From positions 1-7,296 of the forward strand of contig JAISWY010000128.1 in assembly GCA_031270925.1 (NCBI GenBank): DNA of 7,296 bases. The letters run 5' to 3'. The notes under the pieces are model-generated. The model worked only from the letters and a program-made list of their open reading frames with translations, ran no database searches and had not been told where the DNA came from. Of the stretch, positions 1 to 6,259 are shown piece by piece (within the stretch, counting starts at the first letter, position 1; each line of letters starts with the position of its first letter). Source of the DNA: Candidatus Symbiothrix sp. (GTDB lineage: Bacteria; Bacteroidota; Bacteroidia; Bacteroidales; Azobacteroidaceae). The translations under genes and the position numbers were made by a program.

Positions 1-69
1 GCAAAAGTACATGAAAAAACCGGGTTTTCCAAACACATGAAAATGAAAAAGTTTTTTTACAGAGGAAAG
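1..69 (-). repeat. Promoter-containing repeat, copy A
   Basis: The minus strand of bases 1-69 aligns with the plus strand of 5395-5464. The distal 24 bases (plus 46-69) are identical to 5395-5418 and contain CTCTGTAAAAAAAC. The proximal 35 bases match at 25 positions, and the matches cluster on TTGGAAA around the -33 element and on TTTTCATGTA plus TTTTGC at the -7 element. Two TTTCATG words lie 26 bases apart in both copies. The copies are inverted relative to each other and about 5.3 kb apart. This copy may be cut by the window edge. Confidence 0.7.
2..33 (-). promoter_or_regulatory. Leftward Bacteroidota-type promoter at the window edge
   Basis: Read on the minus strand, a -33 element TTTG (plus 30-33) is followed after 20 bases by a -7 element TACTTTTG (plus 2-9), which fits the Bacteroidota consensus TTTG-N19-21-TAnnTTTG. 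Transcription would start at or just beyond the left window edge, so the gene it serves cannot be seen. The surrounding 69 bases resemble the argB promoter region at 5395-5464. Confidence 0.65.
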
Positions 70-95
70 GTATGCAAAAATATTTAAATAATATC

Positions 96-103
96 TATCT
101 TTG
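96..103 (+). promoter_or_regulatory. ridA promoter, -7 element TATCTTTG
   Basis: TATCTTTG is an exact match to the Bacteroidota -7 consensus TAnnTTTG. A -33 element is poor: only ATG at 72-74 sits at a suitable spacing (21 bases). In this promoter class transcription starts a few bases after the element, about 107-108, which places the start at or next to the ATG at 108. The ridA message would therefore be leaderless or nearly so, and the upstream ATG at 72 would lie outside the transcript. Confidence 0.55.
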
Positions 104-107
104 CCGA

Positions 108-488
108 ATGGAAAAGCAACAGATAACATCAACTCATGCACCGGCCGCTATCGGCCCCTATTCCCAAGCTATTAGAACCGGGAATTTCGTGTTTTTATCA
201 GGTCAGCTAGGCATCGACCCCGCTACCGGTAATTTTGTCGAAGGCGGCGTAACCGAACAAACCGAGCAGGTTTTCAAAAATATCAAGGCCGTTTTGAGCG
301 AAGCCGGTTTAAATTTGGATAATGTCGTAAAAACAACAGTATTTCTATCTGATATGCAGGATTTTGCATCCATGAACACCGTTTACGAAAATCATTTCAC
401 GGATCCGTATCCGGCGCGTTCGGCCGTAGCCGTTAAAACATTACCCAAGAATGGATTAGTGGAAATAGAAGTGATTGTCAGTGGATAA
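108..488 (+). CDS. ridA: RidA-family enamine/imine deaminase
   Basis: The 126-residue product belongs to the RidA (YjgF/YER057c/UK114) family, small cytosolic trimers that hydrolyse reactive enamine/imine intermediates such as 2-aminoacrylate released by PLP enzymes. Family signatures are APAAIGPYSQA near the N terminus, FLSGQLGIDPATG, the VKTTVFL strand, and YPARSAVAV followed by VEIEVIV. R104 and E119 correspond to the arginine and glutamate of the E. coli active site (R105, E120). The ATG at 108 gives the usual family length of about 126-128 residues. The in-frame ATG at 72 would add 12 residues the family lacks and lies upstream of the -7 promoter element. The gene overlaps the helicase start at 481 by 8 bases, so the two are probably co-transcribed. 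Membership in the deaminase-competent subgroup follows from the two residues and is not otherwise tested. Confidence 0.93.
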   Translation: MEKQQITSTHAPAAIGPYSQAIRTGNFVFLSGQLGIDPATGNFVEGGVTEQTEQVFKNIKAVLSEAGLNLDNVVKTTVFLSDMQDFASMNTVYENHFTDPYPARSAVAVKTLPKNGLVEIEVIVSG

Positions 489-2700
489 TTTTATTGAACA
501 ACTCAATGACAGCCAACGCGCCGCTGTGCTTTACAACGACGGCCCCAGTATGGTTATCGCCGGCGCCGGCGCGGGTAAAACGCGCGTGCTGACCTACAAA
601 ATTGCGTGGCTATTGCAGAACGGCATTGCACCTTATAATATTCTTGCGCTCACGTTTACCAACAAGGCGGCGCGGGAAATGAAATCGCGTATCGCATTGT
701 TGGCCGGCGAAGAAACGGCTCGTCGCTTGTGGATGGGTACTTTCCACTCCATTTTTTCACGCATCTTACGCCGCGAATCCGACAAAATCGGTTTTCGTTC
801 CGATTTTACGGTCTATGATGCACAAGATTCCAAAAATCTGATTAAAACCATTATCAAAGAGTTCGGCTTGGACGATAAAAATTACAAACCTTCGATGATT
901 CAAGCGCGGATTTCCAATGTGAAAAATGCGCTGGTTACGCCCGAAATGTAGGCCCGCGACAAGGAACTGATTGAATACGACAACTTTACAAATCGTCCGC
1001 GCATCCAAAATATTTATTCCGCTTATTGGAACCGCTGTAAAACGTCCGAAGTGATGGATTTCGACGATTTGCTGCTTTACACTTATAAACTGTTCGCCGA
1101 AAATCCCGAATCGGCCGAGCGCTACCGCAATCAATTTCGCTTTATTTTGGTGGACGAATACCAGGATACCAACGCCGTACAACACGCCATCGTAACTCAG
1201 TTGGCGGCGGAACACCATCGGGTTTGCGTGGTGGGCGACGATGCGCAGAGCATTTATTCGTTTCGCGGCGCCAATATCGGTAATATCTTGGGATTCCAAA
1301 AAACCTATCCCGAAAGTCAATTATTTAAATTGGAACAGAATTATCGTTCCACACAAACGATAGTCAATGCTGCTAATTCTTTGATTGACAAGAATAAAGA
1401 GCAAATTCCAAAAACGATTTTTTCCCGAAATTCAGTCGGCGAGAAAATTCCCGTCGTAAGCGCGTATTCCGATTTTGAAGAAGGCTACATCGTGGCGAGT
1501 CGGATTGCCGAAATGCGGATGCTGCAAAAATACGATTACAAGGATTTTGTGATTTTGTACCGCACCAATGCCCAAAGCCGGATTTTTGAAGAAGCCTTGC
1601 GCAAAATCAATATTCCGTATCGAATTTATGGCGGATTATCTTTTTATCAACGCAAGGAAATCAAAGACATAATCGCTTATATGCGCCTGATTATCAATCC
1701 AAACGACGAAGAAGCCTTCAAACGGATTGTCAATTATCCGGCGCGGGGAATCGGCAATACTACGATAGAAAAAATCATTTCCGCCGCTACCTTGCACAAT
1801 GTCAGTCTGTGGGAAATTTTAAAAAATCCCTTGAATTACAATTTGAATGTCAATTCCGGCACGGCCAAAAAACTGGAAACTTTCCGCAATTTGATGCAAT
1901 CGTTTATGGATTTGCTTTCCGAACACAATGCCTACGAAATCGGCGACCGGATTGTGCGCGAAACCGGATTGGTCCGCGAATTATACGACGATAAAACGCC
2001 CGAAGGCCTGAGCCGCATTCAAAACGTGGAAGAATTACTGAAAAGCCTCCACGAATTTGTCGATTCGCGTTTGGAAGAAGGCGAAACCGACATTGGCCTT
2101 AATGTTTTCCTCTCCGAAATCGCTTTACAGACCGACCAAGACACCGACAAGGACGAAAACGCCAACCGCGTAACGATGATGACCATCCATGCCGCCAAAG
2201 GCTTGGAGTTCAAAAACGTATTTGTAGTGGGTTTGGAAGAAAACCTGTTCCCGTCGGAGCGCTGCAAATACAATCCGAAAGAAATCGAAGAGGAGCGCCG
2301 CCTGTTCTACGTCGCTCTCACGCGAGCCGAAGAAAACGCTGTGCTGACTTACGCTAAAAATCGTTTCCGCAACGGGCAAATGCAAATCGGCTCGCCAAGC
2401 CGTTTCCTGAACGACATTCACACCGAATTTCTCAAATTACCCGCCGACCCGGCCATGTTGCGACGTTCGAAGCCGGCCTATACTCCGCAATATTCGCCCA
2501 TCAAGCGCGAAACAAATACGGTTCCGCAACAGAGCATCGGCAATCTGCATATCGGCGATCACATCCGGCACGGCCGTTTCGGTCGCGGCAAAATCATGGG
2601 TTTGACGGGTGAAGGCGACAATGCCAAAGCCACTGTCGCCTTCGAGATGGTTGGCGAAAAAACGCTTTTGTTGAAGTTTGCACAGTTTCAAGTGGAATGA
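481..2700 (+). pseudogene. pcrA: UvrD/PcrA-type superfamily 1 DNA helicase, interrupted by an in-frame TAG
   Basis: Read through, the frame codes for 739 residues, the normal size of UvrD/PcrA 3'-5' helicases used in repair and in clearing protein or RNA polymerase from DNA. All motifs are present, counting from GTG 481: Q motif near 8-16, Walker A GAGAGKTR 28-35, motif Ia LTFTNKAAREM, motif II DEYQDTN 225-231, motif III GDDAQSIYSFRGA 252-264, motif IV LEQNYRST 284-291, motif V TIHAAKGLEF 568-577, motif VI RRLFYVALTRAE 606-617. The C-terminal Tudor-like module begins at GDHIRHGRFGRG 692-703. Codon 157 is TAG (949-951). The frame stays open and helicase-like on both sides, with 33 codons between the TAG and the next possible start (GTG 1051, ATG 1054). 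The pieces would be 156 residues (Walker A only) and about 550 residues (motifs II-VI). Neither should be an active helicase alone. The start is GTG 481 or TTG 475, both overlapping the end of ridA. A sequencing error is possible. uvrD is an equally good name. Confidence 0.85.
949..951 (+). other. Premature amber codon in the helicase frame
   Basis: TAG follows the codons for TPEM and precedes codons for ARDKEL. From memory of related Bacteroidota helicases, this position in subdomain 1B usually carries tyrosine, so one change of TAT or TAC to TAG would explain it. No frameshift is present. TAG appears to be a true stop here: the receptor gene on the other strand ends with TAG directly after a C-terminal phenylalanine, as expected for an outer-membrane barrel. 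Confidence 0.85.
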
Positions 2701-2716
2701 AATTTAGCCGCCCTTA

Positions 2717-2745
2717 GCTCGCCCGACGGCAGGTGATGGCGTAGC
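2717..2745. other. Weak hairpin in the convergent gap
   Basis: The 63 bases between the helicase stop and the receptor stop hold one imperfect inverted repeat, GCTCGCC (2717-2723) with GGCGTAGC (2738-2745), seven pairs with one bulged base and a 14-base loop. No T-run follows on either strand, so it is not a convincing intrinsic terminator. It could slow polymerase arriving from both convergent genes. Confidence 0.25.
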
Positions 2746-2763
2746 AAAAATCGAATGATAAAA

Positions 2764-4992
2764 CTAAAACTTCAACACAATATTCACCATCATATTCGTT
2801 CCTGCCTGCGGAAAATAAGACGACCAATTATAAGTATCCAAGGTCCCGTCGCTATTACGATAATAATAATATCCGGCAAAACCGTTATTTTCGTATTGCT
2901 CATCAAAAATATTATTAATTAACACATTGACGGATAATTTGTTAATTCCCGAAAATGAAAAGTCATATCCCAAACGAAGATTATTGACGAAATAAGCGTC
3001 GAGGCTGCGTTCCTTGTTGCCCGTATTATCCAAAAACTGCCTGCCCACGTATGAACTTTGCAAGTTGGCTCCGAACGACTTGTATTGATACGACAAGATG
3101 CTGTTGGCTATCACGTTCGGAGAATAGGCGATGGGTGTTTTCTTGTAATAATCCCGGTGTTGCTCGGCTTCCTCGTCCCAATCGTCGCCGGAATAAACGA
3201 CGGTGTATTCGGTATAATTTTTTATCCGGTTGTCGCTCAATGTAATATTGCCGTCCCAATGCAAATCGGGATTGATTTTCACACCGGCCGTCAATTCCAC
3301 TCCGGCGCGATAGCTGACCGGAACATTCGACGTCAGTGGCTCGCCGATTTCATTGGTTTTACCGTTCAAAACCAATTGGTCTTTGTAACGCATATAATAG
3401 AGGTTCACGCCGGCGGCAAAAGTGCGATTGCCGAATTTGTAACCGACTTCGTAATCAATCAAACGTTCCATGCGAGGCTTTTCGCTTATATTTTCCGTAT
3501 AATTATCACGATTAGGTTCGCGATGGGCAACGGCAACCGAGCCATATACATTATTATATGTGTTGATTTGATAAAATACACCGGCTTTGGGATTGAAAAA
3601 ATTAAACCGTTTTTTTACATCCAAATTCTGCATTTCATTAATACGCGCATCAAAAGTAGAATTTTTACCTTTGATTTGATAATCAATGAAACGATATTGC
3701 AGGTCGCTATAGACATTCAAGCCTTCTAAAAAAATGTAATTGCCTTTTAAATAGATATTTGCGTCGGTTTTATCGCCGGTCGAACGGTAATATTCGTGAT
3801 CGATATAATCTTCTATTTTCGTCCAAATCACTTTTCCGAAATGATTTCCGTCATAACGGTTGGCGCCGCCGCCGAGCGAGACATTCCATTTTTTCCGTTT
3901 GTAATCCAATGAAAACACGCCGCCGTAGAAATCGTTATCCAAATGTTTTTGGCGCACCAAATCGGATTCTGTTATTTGTACATCGGACAAGCCGTATTCT
4001 ATTAAAGAACGTTTCGTTTTGTATTCCTCGTAATAACCGGCGCCTTTGGTATAATGCAGAGCTGCATTTAAAGTAAAATTGTCCGCCAACCGTTGCAAAA
4101 GGCTTAACTGATAATGCGTTTGCAGGTAATTGTCGGTTTGATTTTTGTAATACAGCGGATTACCGTTTGCGTCGTCGCCCATGTATCCGGACGGGTTATA
4201 GCTACGATTGTTTTGCAGAAAAATATCGGAAAGAATTTCAGCAGGAACGCCATCCCAAGCGTGATAGGTTCGCTCTTTGCCACCGAAAGTAACCAGTTTG
4301 ACAAGAGTCTTTTCCGTAAAATAACTTCCCTGTGCAAAATACGATTTCAAATCGGCGCTCGCCCGGTCAATAAATCCATCGGAAGCAATCGAGGAAATTC
4401 GTCCATCAAAAGCGAAATGCCGGCCGATATTGCCGCTTCCCAATTTGAAAGTTGCTTTGGAAGTGTTGAACGAACCGTAACCGGCGTCCAATTCGCAGTA
4501 GGCTTGCATGGGAATATTTTCCGTTTTCATATTAATACTGGCGCCGAAAGCTCCCGCGCCGTTGGTCGATGTTCCCACGCCGCGCTGAATCTGCAAATCT
4601 TGCAACGACGAAGCGAAATCGGGCATGTTGACCCAAAACACAGCGTGCGATTCGGAATCGTTCAACGGAATACCGTTCGTCGTGATGTTGATGCGCTTGG
4701 CATCCGTTCCGCGAATCCGGAAACCGGTGTAACCAATACCCGTTCCAGCATCGGAAGTAACTATTACAGAAGGCGTTTGCGTAATCAGGAAAGGAATATC
4801 CTGCCCGAAATTCCGGCTTTCGATGTCTTGCTTATTCATATTGGAATAAGCCATCGGCGTTTGCTCGTCCGCTCGCACCGAAATCACTTCCAATTCCTGC
4901 AAAGCGACGGTTTTTGCACTGTCCGGTTCGAGCGAAAAAGCTGTAACCGAAGAAAATAACACACTCAAAAAGCATAAAAAAACCTTTTTCAT
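2764..4992 (-). CDS. TonB-dependent outer-membrane receptor, probably thiamin-related
   Basis: The 742-residue product is a TonB-dependent receptor that would take up a small substrate across the outer membrane using TonB-ExbBD energy. A signal peptide spans about residues 1-20 (MKKVFLCFLSVLFSSVTAFS). A TonB-box-like segment ELEVISV follows at 33-39, then the plug domain to about residue 155, with FRIRGTD, GIPLNDSESH and the QRGVGTSTNGAGAFG stretch. The rest is a 22-strand-type barrel ending in NIVLKF, with the C-terminal phenylalanine typical of barrel assembly. It lacks the carboxypeptidase-like N-terminal extension of SusC proteins. ATG 4992 was chosen because it starts the signal peptide; an upstream TTG at 5049 lies in a leader hairpin. 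The TPP riboswitch in its leader makes thiamin, thiamin phosphates or a thiamin precursor the likely substrate. Bacteroides has a thiamin-regulated receptor of this kind beside pnuT and thiamin pyrophosphokinase genes. Here the gene stands alone, with the helicase frame convergent to it. Confidence 0.9.
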   Translation of the reverse strand: MKKVFLCFLSVLFSSVTAFSLEPDSAKTVALQELEVISVRADEQTPMAYSNMNKQDIESRNFGQDIPFLITQTPSVIVTSDAGTGIGYTGFRIRGTDAKRINITTNGIPLNDSESHAVFWVNMPDFASSLQDLQIQRGVGTSTNGAGAFGASINMKTENIPMQAYCELDAGYGSFNTSKATFKLGSGNIGRHFAFDGRISSIASDGFIDRASADLKSYFAQGSYFTEKTLVKLVTFGGKERTYHAWDGVPAEILSDIFLQNNRSYNPSGYMGDDANGNPLYYKNQTDNYLQTHYQLSLLQRLADNFTLNAALHYTKGAGYYEEYKTKRSLIEYGLSDVQITESDLVRQKHLDNDFYGGVFSLDYKRKKWNVSLGGGANRYDGNHFGKVIWTKIEDYIDHEYYRSTGDKTDANIYLKGNYIFLEGLNVYSDLQYRFIDYQIKGKNSTFDARINEMQNLDVKKRFNFFNPKAGVFYQINTYNNVYGSVAVAHREPNRDNYTENISEKPRMERLIDYEVGYKFGNRTFAAGVNLYYMRYKDQLVLNGKTNEIGEPLTSNVPVSYRAGVELTAGVKINPDLHWDGNITLSDNRIKNYTEYTVVYSGDDWDEEAEQHRDYYKKTPIAYSPNVIANSILSYQYKSFGANLQSSYVGRQFLDNTGNKERSLDAYFVNNLRLGYDFSFSGINKLSVNVLINNIFDEQYENNGFAGYYYYRNSDGTLDTYNWSSYFPQAGTNMMVNIVLKF

Positions 4993-5037
4993 TGTAAAAA
5001 ATATTAATTTGTTCAACAAAAAAGGGGATGATGAGAT

Positions 5038-5063
5038 AAAAATTTTCAACCGAAATTGAAAAT
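5038..5063 (-). terminator. Possible terminator hairpin of the riboswitch expression platform
   Basis: On the minus strand, 14 bases after the aptamer, ATTTTCAA pairs perfectly with TTGAAAAT around a 6-base loop (plus 5042-5063) and is followed by four more T (5041-5038). The stem has only one G-C pair, so it is a weak terminator at best. Its place between the aptamer and the receptor start is where a transcription-control platform would lie. Just upstream of it, TGCC and GGCA (plus 5065-5076) can form a competing small hairpin. Confidence 0.3.
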
Positions 5064-5076
5064 GTGCCGAATGGCA

Positions 5077-5154
5077 ATCTTCGTTCCTACGCAGGTCTTA
5101 ACCCGATCAGGTTCAAAGGGTATGATCTCAGCCCGTAAAGGCACCCCTAAAGAT
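5077..5154 (-). ncRNA. TPP (THI-box) riboswitch aptamer
   Basis: The minus strand carries the conserved THI-box blocks in order: GGGGTGCC, GGCTGAGATCATACCC, GAACCTGATC, GGGTTAA and CCTGCGTAGGA. P1 closes the aptamer by pairing ATCTT (plus 5150-5154) with AAGAT (plus 5077-5081). P2 pairs GGGT with ACCC, and P3 is a short GCC/GGC stem. The GCTGAGA block is the part that recognises the pyrimidine of TPP, while the P4/P5 arm binds the pyrophosphate. The aptamer ends 84 bases before the receptor start, so high TPP should reduce receptor expression. No Shine-Dalgarno sequence is visible to sequester, so control may be by termination. Confidence 0.95.
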
Positions 5155-5161
5155 ACGGCGA

Positions 5162-5169
5162 CAAAGGTA
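5162..5169 (-). promoter_or_regulatory. Riboswitch/receptor promoter, -7 element TACCTTTG
   Basis: On the minus strand TACCTTTG matches the Bacteroidota -7 consensus TAnnTTTG. The predicted start, about 5156-5158, lies two to four bases before the P1 stem of the riboswitch, so the transcript would begin with the aptamer. No good -33 element is seen at the normal spacing; CTG at plus 5193-5195 is 23 bases away. Confidence 0.6.
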
Positions 5170-5212
5170 ATTAAAATTTGTGAATTTTTATGCAGAACGG
5201 CATGGTTTTTGA

Positions 5213-5327
5213 TAAAAAAGATGGTAGAAAGCTAAAAAACCAACCAAAATATAAATTTAAATGTTATAAAAATGAAAAAAGATTTTATTGAAGAATGTAA
5301 ACTGTCTTTTACCTTTCTACCATCGCG
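5213..5327 (-). ncRNA. Candidate small RNA with paired ends and terminal U-tract
   Basis: A minus-strand promoter at 5332-5362 would start transcription near 5327. The first bases of that RNA (plus 5304-5324) pair with a segment at plus 5220-5240. GATGGTAGAAAG and CTTTCTACCATC are perfect 12-base arms, and the pairing extends to 21 positions with two mismatches. Six T follow at once on the minus strand (plus 5214-5219), none on the plus strand. The result would be an RNA of about 115 bases closed end to end by a long stem, with an AT-rich interior of 63 bases and a terminator-like 3' end. I do not recognise it as a known family. The layout recalls 6S-type RNAs, but it is shorter and I cannot show homology. 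It has no convincing coding frame (ATG at plus 5321-5323 is followed by a stop after four codons). A miniature inverted-repeat element is the main alternative. Confidence 0.45.
5220..5324. repeat. Inverted repeat, 21-base arms
   Basis: Arms at 5220-5240 and 5304-5324 are reverse complements at 19 of 21 positions, with the outer 12 bases perfect, around 63 AT-rich bases. No matching direct repeats flank the outer ends, which argues against a recently inserted miniature transposable element. The arms form the closing stem of the candidate small RNA. Confidence 0.75.
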
Positions 5328-5331
5328 GGTG

Positions 5332-5362
5332 CAAAGATAAAGGAGTTTATTATATAAAGCAA
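5332..5362 (-). promoter_or_regulatory. Minus-strand promoter of the candidate small RNA
   Basis: On the minus strand TTG (plus 5360-5362) is followed after 20 bases by TATCTTTG (plus 5332-5339), a full match to the Bacteroidota -33/-7 pattern. The predicted start is near 5327, within a few bases of the 5' arm of the inverted repeat. No protein-coding gene follows before the riboswitch promoter, so this promoter appears to serve a non-coding transcript. Confidence 0.6.
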
Positions 5363-5394
5363 GAAAAATGTAGAAAAATTAAAAATTTATCTAT

Positions 5395-5464
5395 CTTTCC
5401 TCTGTAAAAAAACTTTTTTTTATTTCATGCGCTTGGAAATCGTAAGATTTTCATGTAATTTTGC
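5395..5464 (+). repeat. Promoter-containing repeat, copy B
   Basis: This copy matches the minus strand of 1-69. Bases 5395-5418 are identical, the T-rich linker differs by one base in length, and the 35 bases up to 5464 match at 25 positions. The conserved parts are the upstream block, TTGGAAA at the -33 element, TTTTCATGTA, and TTTTGC at the -7 element, while the spacer between has diverged. That pattern suggests functional constraint rather than a fresh duplication. Confidence 0.7.
5433..5463 (+). promoter_or_regulatory. argB promoter
   Basis: TTG (5433-5435) is separated by 20 bases from TAATTTTG (5456-5463), a full match to the Bacteroidota -33/-7 pattern. The predicted start is about 5467-5470, giving a leader of roughly 12-24 bases before argB. 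The upstream repeat block at 5395-5418 may be an activator or UP-like site. Confidence 0.7.
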
Positions 5465-5481
5465 ACCGATTTTTAACTAAT

Positions 5482-6258
5482 ATGAAATTTATGAATCAAT
5501 TATCAATTGTAAAAGTCGGTGGGAAAATTGTGGAATCGCTCAATCTCTTACAAACTTTTCTCAAAGATTTTGCTCGTATTTCCGGTTTTAAAATTCTGAT
5601 TCATGGCGGTGGAACTACCGCCACCCAAATTGCCGAAAAATTAGGCATCGAAAGCCAAATGGTTGATGGACGGCGGATTACCGACCCGGAAACCTTGAAA
5701 GTGGTAACGATGGTCTATGCAGGCTTGGTCAATAAAAACATCGTAGCACAATTGCAAGCCATTAATTTGGACGCCGTTGGCTTAACCGGCGCCGACATGA
5801 ATTTGATGTTTGCCGCAAAGCGTCCGGTCGGCCAAGTCGATTACGGTTGGGTCGGCGACATTCGCGAAGTGAACGCTCCTGCTTTGAAATATCTGTTGGA
5901 ACAAAATTATTTGCCGGTATTGGCGCCGATTACACACGACGGCAAAGGTCAATTACTCAATACTAATGCCGACACCATTGCCTGCGAAATCGCCAAAGCG
6001 CTGGCTTACGATTTCAACGTTCGATTGATTTATTGTTTCGAGAAAAAAGGCGTTTTACACGATGAAAAAGACGAAAACAGTGTGATTCCCAATTTGAATA
6101 AGGAGCAATTCTTGCAATACAAGGAAGATGGAATCATTCACGCAGGCATGATTCCGAAATTGGATAATGCGTTTGGGGCGATTGCAGCAGGCGTGAAGGA
6201 AGTGATTATTACGCGCGCTTCGGATATTCATTCCGGAAATGGTACTTATATTAAATAA
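5482..6258 (+). CDS. argB: Acetylglutamate (or succinylglutamate) kinase
   Basis: The product is an amino-acid kinase family enzyme that phosphorylates the gamma-carboxylate of N-acylglutamate, the second step of arginine synthesis. Counting from ATG 5491, the landmarks are KVGGK at 8-12 (phosphate-binding lysine and glycines), HGGG at 38-41, GRRITD around R61/R62 (substrate arginine), NTNAD at 157-161, and K223 in GMIPKLDNA. These line up with K8, R66, N158, D162 and K217 of E. coli ArgB. The length is 258 residues from ATG 5482 or 255 from ATG 5491, both normal; the choice between them is open. A TTG at 5461 lies inside the -7 element and is excluded. No Shine-Dalgarno sequence is seen. Some Bacteroidota, such as Bacteroides fragilis, use N-succinylated intermediates in this pathway, so the true substrate may be N-succinylglutamate. 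The next gene starts one base after the stop, which implies co-transcription. No other arg gene is in the window. Confidence 0.93.
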   Translation: MKFMNQLSIVKVGGKIVESLNLLQTFLKDFARISGFKILIHGGGTTATQIAEKLGIESQMVDGRRITDPETLKVVTMVYAGLVNKNIVAQLQAINLDAVGLTGADMNLMFAAKRPVGQVDYGWVGDIREVNAPALKYLLEQNYLPVLAPITHDGKGQLLNTNADTIACEIAKALAYDFNVRLIYCFEKKGVLHDEKDENSVIPNLNKEQFLQYKEDGIIHAGMIPKLDNAFGAIAAGVKEVIITRASDIHSGNGTYIK

Positions 6259-6259
6259 A

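Noticed and set aside
72..107. N-terminal extension of RidA from ATG 72
   Set aside because: The added 12 residues are not found in the family, and the segment contains the -7 promoter element.
949..951. TAG read as pyrrolysine or another reassigned amino acid
   Set aside because: TAG ends the receptor gene in the right place, there is no methylamine-type gene nearby, and a single interrupted gene fits mutation or error better.
766..1320. Minus-strand open frame of 184 codons
   Set aside because: It lies antisense to the helicase frame, whose motifs are clear on the plus strand, and its translation shows no recognisable domain.
4114..4959. Plus-strand open frame of 281 codons, and another at 3058-3729
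   Set aside because: Both are antisense to the TonB receptor, which has a signal peptide, plug motifs and a barrel end. The plus-strand translations have no family signature.
5008..5020. Palindrome TTTGTTCAACAAA in the receptor leader, possible operator
   Set aside because: Six-base A/T-rich arms are easily found by chance in this AT-rich leader, and it lies downstream of the predicted transcript start. It has no second copy in the window.
5272..5340. Short plus-strand frame of 22 codons (MKKDFIEECKLSF and onward)
   Set aside because: It overlaps the right arm of the inverted repeat and the minus-strand promoter, has no promoter or ribosome site of its own, and ends inside the -7 element.
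1..5464. Inverted promoter modules as an invertible segment boundary
   Set aside because: The only perfect match is 24 bases, no recombinase gene or recognisable crossover site is present, and inversion of 5.3 kb of housekeeping genes would have no evident use.
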